Shown here: piece by piece, positions 6,426 through 8,524 of the stretch
Layout of the letters: each line of letters starts with the position of its first letter
Position numbering within the stretch: position 1 is the first letter of the stretch
NCBI GenBank assembly: GCA_022508865.1
Contig: JAFLUK010000061.1
Span: forward strand, 1-8,524
From: Oscillospiraceae bacterium
GTDB taxonomy: Bacteria > Bacillota > Clostridia > Oscillospirales > Acutalibacteraceae
DNA length: 8,524 bases
Reading direction: 5' to 3'
Made by a program: the position numbers and the translations under genes
Notes under the pieces: generated by a model
What the model saw: only the letters and a program-made list of their open reading frames with translations
The model's database searches: none
Told to the model about the DNA's origin: nothing

Positions 6426-7295
6426 TTGAAAATAAAAGTAATTTTAACAGGTGGTACTATCGGCAGTGAAAAACAAAGCGGCATTGTGCATAGCGGTGTT
6501 TCTCGTGACATAGTATCCTATTGGCTGGAAAAATGTAGTGAGGAAAAGAGTAGAAATATTGAATTTTTCAAAGTAAGCCCCTATTCTGTTCTGTCAGAGA
6601 ATATTTCTCTTGACAATTGGCAAGCGCTTACAGAGGAGATTGCAAGGGACTACAGTGAATATGATGGCGTTATAATTACCCACGGCAGTGATACACTGTC
6701 CTACACCTCGGCAATGGTGTCAATTTATTGTAAAGATTTTCCCATTCCTGTGGTGCTGACAGGTGCAAATAAAGTGCTTTCCGATAAAGAAAGCAACGGA
6801 TACGGCAATTTTGATAAAGCTGTTGATATTGTAAAACAGGGGAAAACAGGTGTGTGGACTGTATTTGACAATGTGTACAGTGCCGACAGTGTTATGGAGG
6901 CAGACTATTATACAGACTCCTTTTCCCGAGGTAACACTCCGCAGCAGGAGGTGATTTTAAAGTCAAAGGAAAAAATAATCTTTAAAAATAAAGTTATGAT
7001 TATAAAGGAATATCCCTTTGCAGATTACAGGGGGATTGTGATTGACAGTAGTGTGAAGGCAGTGCTTGTAATCGGTTACCACAGCGGAACGGCTAACGAA
7101 AAGGCAATAGATTTACTGTATGAAAAGTGCAAAAAACAAGGTGTGGAACTGTATTTGCAGGGACTTAACAGTGAAAGCGCAGTCTATTCTTCTACAGAGA
7201 AAATGAGAAAAAGGGGAGTAAATATAATTTATAACGATACTCCTGAATATGCCTTTGCCAAGCTGATGTTTAAGGTGAATGGTTATTTATGTTAA
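6426..7295 (+). CDS. Asparaginase-family protein (divergent)
   Basis: Starting at TTG 6426 gives 289 residues beginning MKIKVILTGGTIGS. An upstream in-frame GTG at 6351 would put about 25 non-homologous residues through a terminator, so I reject it. A modest GGTGA (6416-6420) serves the TTG; an in-frame GTG at 6417 is possible but less likely. The family hydrolyses L-asparagine to aspartate and ammonia. The first active-site motif is TGGTIGS (8-14) with nucleophile Thr11. The second is ITHGSDTLSYTSA (84-96), where Ser88 replaces the usual Thr of HGTDT and Asp89 is kept. PVVLTGA (108-114), a Lys in VKQGKTG (136-142) in the expected triad region, and VLVIGYHSGTA (213-223) also fit. It is somewhat shorter than the usual ~330 residues and lacks a signal peptide, so it is probably a cytosolic type I-like enzyme. 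Related amidotransferase subunits such as GatD share the domain but are longer. Substrate specificity is uncertain. Confidence 0.85.
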   Translation: MKIKVILTGGTIGSEKQSGIVHSGVSRDIVSYWLEKCSEEKSRNIEFFKVSPYSVLSENISLDNWQALTEEIARDYSEYDGVIITHGSDTLSYTSAMVSIYCKDFPIPVVLTGANKVLSDKESNGYGNFDKAVDIVKQGKTGVWTVFDNVYSADSVMEADYYTDSFSRGNTPQQEVILKSKEKIIFKNKVMIIKEYPFADYRGIVIDSSVKAVLVIGYHSGTANEKAIDLLYEKCKKQGVELYLQGLNSESAVYSSTEKMRKRGVNIIYNDTPEYAFAKLMFKVNGYLC

Positions 7296-7328
7296 TAAAA
7301 TAGAAAAGTGAATTTAAAATACTATCAT

Positions 7329-7363
7329 ACCACCCGAAGTTTTGGAACTTTGGGTGGTTTTTT
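7329..7363 (+). terminator. Intrinsic terminator after the asparaginase-family gene
   Basis: A 13-base-pair stem pairs 7329-7341 with 7346-7358, with a single G-T wobble, around a TTGG loop. It ends in a run of six T (7358-7363). It starts 33 bases after the stop and insulates the sdpRI promoter from upstream transcription. Confidence 0.9.
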
Positions 7364-7384
7364 AAAATAATTTTCAAAAAGCTG

Positions 7385-7413
7385 TTGACAAATATTAAAA
7401 AAGGGTATATACT
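7385..7413 (+). promoter_or_regulatory. Strong promoter of the sdpR-sdpI operon
   Basis: This is the best promoter in the window: a perfect TTGACA (7385-7390), a 17-base spacer and TATACT (7408-7413). An A/T-rich run upstream (7364-7380) could serve as an UP element. Transcription should begin at about 7420, directly at the edge of the inverted repeat that follows. A promoter this strong makes sense only if it is repressed. Confidence 0.8.
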
Positions 7414-7420
7414 TTTAATA

Positions 7421-7454
7421 GTTAAGTAATTAGACAATTATCTAATTAACTAAC
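7421..7454. promoter_or_regulatory. Probable SdpR operator, 34-base inverted repeat
   Basis: GTTAAGTAATTAGA (7421-7434) and TCTAATTAACTAAC (7441-7454) are inverted copies matching at 12 of 14 positions. The inner AATTAGA/TCTAATT arms are perfect around a six-base centre (CAATTA). The element begins at the predicted transcription start and ends 24 bases before the sdpR ribosome binding site. Its size and symmetry fit a homodimeric winged-helix ArsR repressor, and the adjacent gene encodes exactly that, so autoregulation is the natural inference. An RNA hairpin role is possible, but there is no T run. Confidence 0.7.
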
Positions 7455-7490
7455 TGTTTGAAAAATCAGTGGTGCAAAAGGAGGATAACA

Positions 7491-7757
7491 ATGGGTGATG
7501 TATGGAAGGCTCTTGCAGACCCTACAAGAAGAAAAATTCTACAGCTATTAAAAAAGCAGGATTTGAACGCAGGAGAAATAGCCGCAGAGTTTAATATGAC
7601 AAAGCCCTCTATCAGCAACCACCTTTCAATCCTGAAGCAGGCAGACTTGGTGGACAGTGAAAAAATAGGGCAAAATGTGGTCTATTCACTAAAAACAAGT
7701 ATTTTGGAGGATATGCTTAGTATATTATCCAATTTAACAGACAGGGAGGAAAAATAA
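7491..7757 (+). CDS. sdpR: ArsR-family transcriptional repressor, SdpR type
   Basis: This 88-residue protein is essentially a single winged helix-turn-helix domain. I start it at the ATG at 7491 because AGGAGG (7479-7484) is correctly spaced; an in-frame TTG at 7458 has no ribosome binding site. The sequence opens with the SdpR/ArsR signature 'VWKALADPTRRKILQLL' (4-20). The DNA-reading helix-turn-helix follows ('NAGEIAAEFNMTKPSISNHLSILKQADLV', about 26-54), then the wing (GQNVVYSL, 60-67) and a C-terminal dimerisation helix. No cysteine metal site typical of arsenic- or cadmium-sensing members is visible; the protein contains no Cys at all, so it is not a classic metalloregulator. In Bacillus subtilis, SdpR represses its own operon and is titrated to the membrane by SdpI when the SdpC toxin is present. 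The one-base gap to sdpI and the operator upstream support the same logic here. Confidence 0.88.
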   Translation: MGDVWKALADPTRRKILQLLKKQDLNAGEIAAEFNMTKPSISNHLSILKQADLVDSEKIGQNVVYSLKTSILEDMLSILSNLTDREEK

Positions 7758-7758
7758 T

Positions 7759-8451
7759 ATGAAAAATTTTATATTGGCAATTATAGCAGCAATCAACACC
7801 CTTGCAACAGGAATCTATCTCTGTTTTCTACCGTCTAAAGAGGTTGCTATGCACATTGGTATGGATGGAAAGGTTGACAGATACGGTTCAAAATGGGAGC
7901 TGTTAATGATGTCGGGTATTGTCCTTGTAATTACTCTTGTATACGGAACTGTTCAGGCAGTCAGTGCCAAATCAGGAAAAGAAAATAAAAATAAAAAATA
8001 CAGTAAAAGAATTGCCTTTGCAGGTACAATATACGCAATAGTACTTGTATGGATGATTACCATTATGACAACAACTGACAATTTGGAGAATAATCAGTAT
8101 TTGTTCATGGCAATAATCAATATTATCATTGGTTGTCTTTTTGTGTTTGCAGGCAATCTGGCACCGAAGTTCAGTCGGAACAAATGGTTCGGAATCAGAA
8201 CAAAGGCAACCCTAAACAGTAAAAATGTGTGGAATAAAACTAACCGACTTATGGGAAACATTTCTGTAATTGTAGGTTTAATCAGCATTGCAATGGGTAT
8301 TATCGGTTTGGCTGTTGACAGCGTGGATATCGTAATGTTTATTTTAAGCCTTGTGCTATATGTGGTAGCTGTTGCCATAATTCCATACGTCTATGCAAGC
8401 TTGCTTTATAAAAAAGAAAAAGAAAAGGAAAATGCATCTAATCAGCGTTAA
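7759..8451 (+). CDS. sdpI: SdpI-family membrane protein (immunity/signal transduction)
   Basis: This is a 230-residue polytopic protein with about six membrane segments, at roughly 3-24, 48-69, 86-104, 115-133, 167-187 and 190-213. Residues 1-70 resemble the DUF1648 domain, with the conserved extracellular-loop motif 'MHIGMDGKVDRYGSKW' (31-46). The middle carries the SdpI signature 'GNLAPKFSRNKWFGIRTKATL' (132-152), followed by 'VWNKTNRLMG' (157-166), normally seen in this family as GN..P....N..iGiRt....s...W...n. The C-terminus is short and highly charged (217-230, KKEKEKEN). The ribosome binding site GGGAGG (7744-7749) lies within the end of sdpR, so the genes are coupled. In B. subtilis SdpI confers immunity to the SDP cannibalism toxin and sequesters SdpR. 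Homologues are common without any sdpC toxin gene, and none is visible here, so the signal sensed is unknown. Its last 20 bases overlap the start of a following ABC-like frame. Confidence 0.88.
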   Translation: MKNFILAIIAAINTLATGIYLCFLPSKEVAMHIGMDGKVDRYGSKWELLMMSGIVLVITLVYGTVQAVSAKSGKENKNKKYSKRIAFAGTIYAIVLVWMITIMTTTDNLENNQYLFMAIINIIIGCLFVFAGNLAPKFSRNKWFGIRTKATLNSKNVWNKTNRLMGNISVIVGLISIAMGIIGLAVDSVDIVMFILSLVLYVVAVAIIPYVYASLLYKKEKEKENASNQR

Positions 8452-8521
8452 TAATCTTATAAAAAATTACGGTAAGCTACACCCCCGACTTCGTCTGAAA
8501 TCGGGGGTGTGGTTTATTTAG
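8432..8521 (+). pseudogene. Truncated ABC-transporter ATPase N-terminus
   Basis: An ATG at 8432, inside the end of sdpI and in another frame, opens a 29-codon frame that stops at TAG 8519-8521. Its first 15 residues, MHLISVNNLIKNYGK, match the start of ABC-transporter ATPases (the common pattern is 'I-x-V-x-N-L-x-K-x-Y-G-K', before the residues leading to the Walker A loop). From codon 16 (8477) the sequence becomes HPRLRLKSGVWFI, which has no ABC character, and there is no Walker A. The switch coincides exactly with the left arm of a GC-rich hairpin. The AAGGA at 8425-8429 sits close to the ATG, and overlap with sdpI suggests translational coupling, as expected for a third operon gene. I infer that an ABC ATPase gene was interrupted here. 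The remaining gene may continue beyond the window after an insertion, or it may be lost. A chance reading frame is the alternative. Confidence 0.6.
8477..8520. repeat. GC-rich hairpin, candidate mobile-element end or terminator
   Basis: CTACACCCCCGA (8477-8488) pairs with TCGGGGGTGTGG (8501-8512), 12 pairs with one T-G wobble and ten consecutive Watson-Crick pairs next to the loop. Inside, TTC/GAA (8490-8492 with 8497-8499) can extend the stem past a C-A mismatch to a four-base loop. The GC-rich arms stand out from the AT-rich surroundings. The T tract after it is interrupted (TTTATTTA), so it is a mediocre intrinsic terminator. A subterminal hairpin of this kind occurs at ends of IS200/IS605-type elements, and a TTAC lies at 8467-8470, a few bases upstream. 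The window ends too soon to see any transposase or the other end. Confidence 0.5.
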
Positions 8522-8524
8522 TGA

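Noticed and set aside
7458..7490. Upstream TTG start for sdpR
   Set aside because: No ribosome binding site precedes it, while AGGAGG at 7479-7484 clearly serves the ATG at 7491, where the ArsR homology begins.
1..8524. tRNA, rRNA, CRISPR arrays or known riboswitches
   Set aside because: I saw no tRNA cloverleaf, no regularly spaced direct repeats, and no riboswitch-like conserved leader; all gaps are about 200 bases or less and are accounted for by promoters, hairpins and terminators.

Overview
The window looks like chromosomal DNA from a low-GC Gram-positive anaerobe of the Clostridia, plausibly a gut Ruminococcus/Oscillospiraceae relative. This is an inference from AT-rich spacers, strong GGAGG-type ribosome binding sites, sigma-A-like promoters, AGA-rich arginine usage, a two-subunit transketolase, a type III pantothenate kinase and an SdpR/SdpI pair. 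No single marker proves the taxon. Most of the window is housekeeping metabolism; the right end is an accessory region.

Left part (1-1340): a YbjQ/UPF0145-family gene runs leftward off the edge. It is divergent from a small secreted lipoprotein that carries degenerate YD-type repeats. The lipoprotein gene ends at a hairpin that can terminate transcription from both sides. The 206-base gap between the two genes holds their back-to-back promoters and no gene.

Cofactor block (1340-4419): coaX (type III pantothenate kinase) and birA (biotin ligase/repressor) form a leftward operon with an ATGA overlap. coaBC is transcribed divergently from the same 141-base spacer, which has a good promoter for each direction. 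CoaX makes 4'-phosphopantothenate and CoaBC turns it into 4'-phosphopantetheine, so two sections of CoA synthesis share one control region. BirA attaches biotin to carboxylases.

Carbon block (4478-6380): a split transketolase, with N-terminal (TPP-binding) and C-terminal subunits overlapping at TAATG. It is driven by a promoter whose spacer contains an inverted repeat, and it ends at a GCAA-loop terminator. A divergent asparaginase-family gene with a probable TTG start follows and has its own strong terminator.

Right end (7385-8524): a consensus promoter followed immediately by a 34-base near-perfect inverted repeat drives sdpR (ArsR-family autorepressor) and sdpI (membrane immunity/signalling protein). 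The end of sdpI overlaps the start of a third reading frame. Its first 15 codons read like the N-terminus of an ABC-transporter ATPase. That homology stops abruptly at a GC-rich hairpin, and the frame closes just before the window edge. The most interesting reading is an ABC-transporter gene of the sdpRI operon disrupted by a mobile or repeated element whose end is the hairpin. The alternative is a terminator over a chance reading frame. The window edge prevents a decision.
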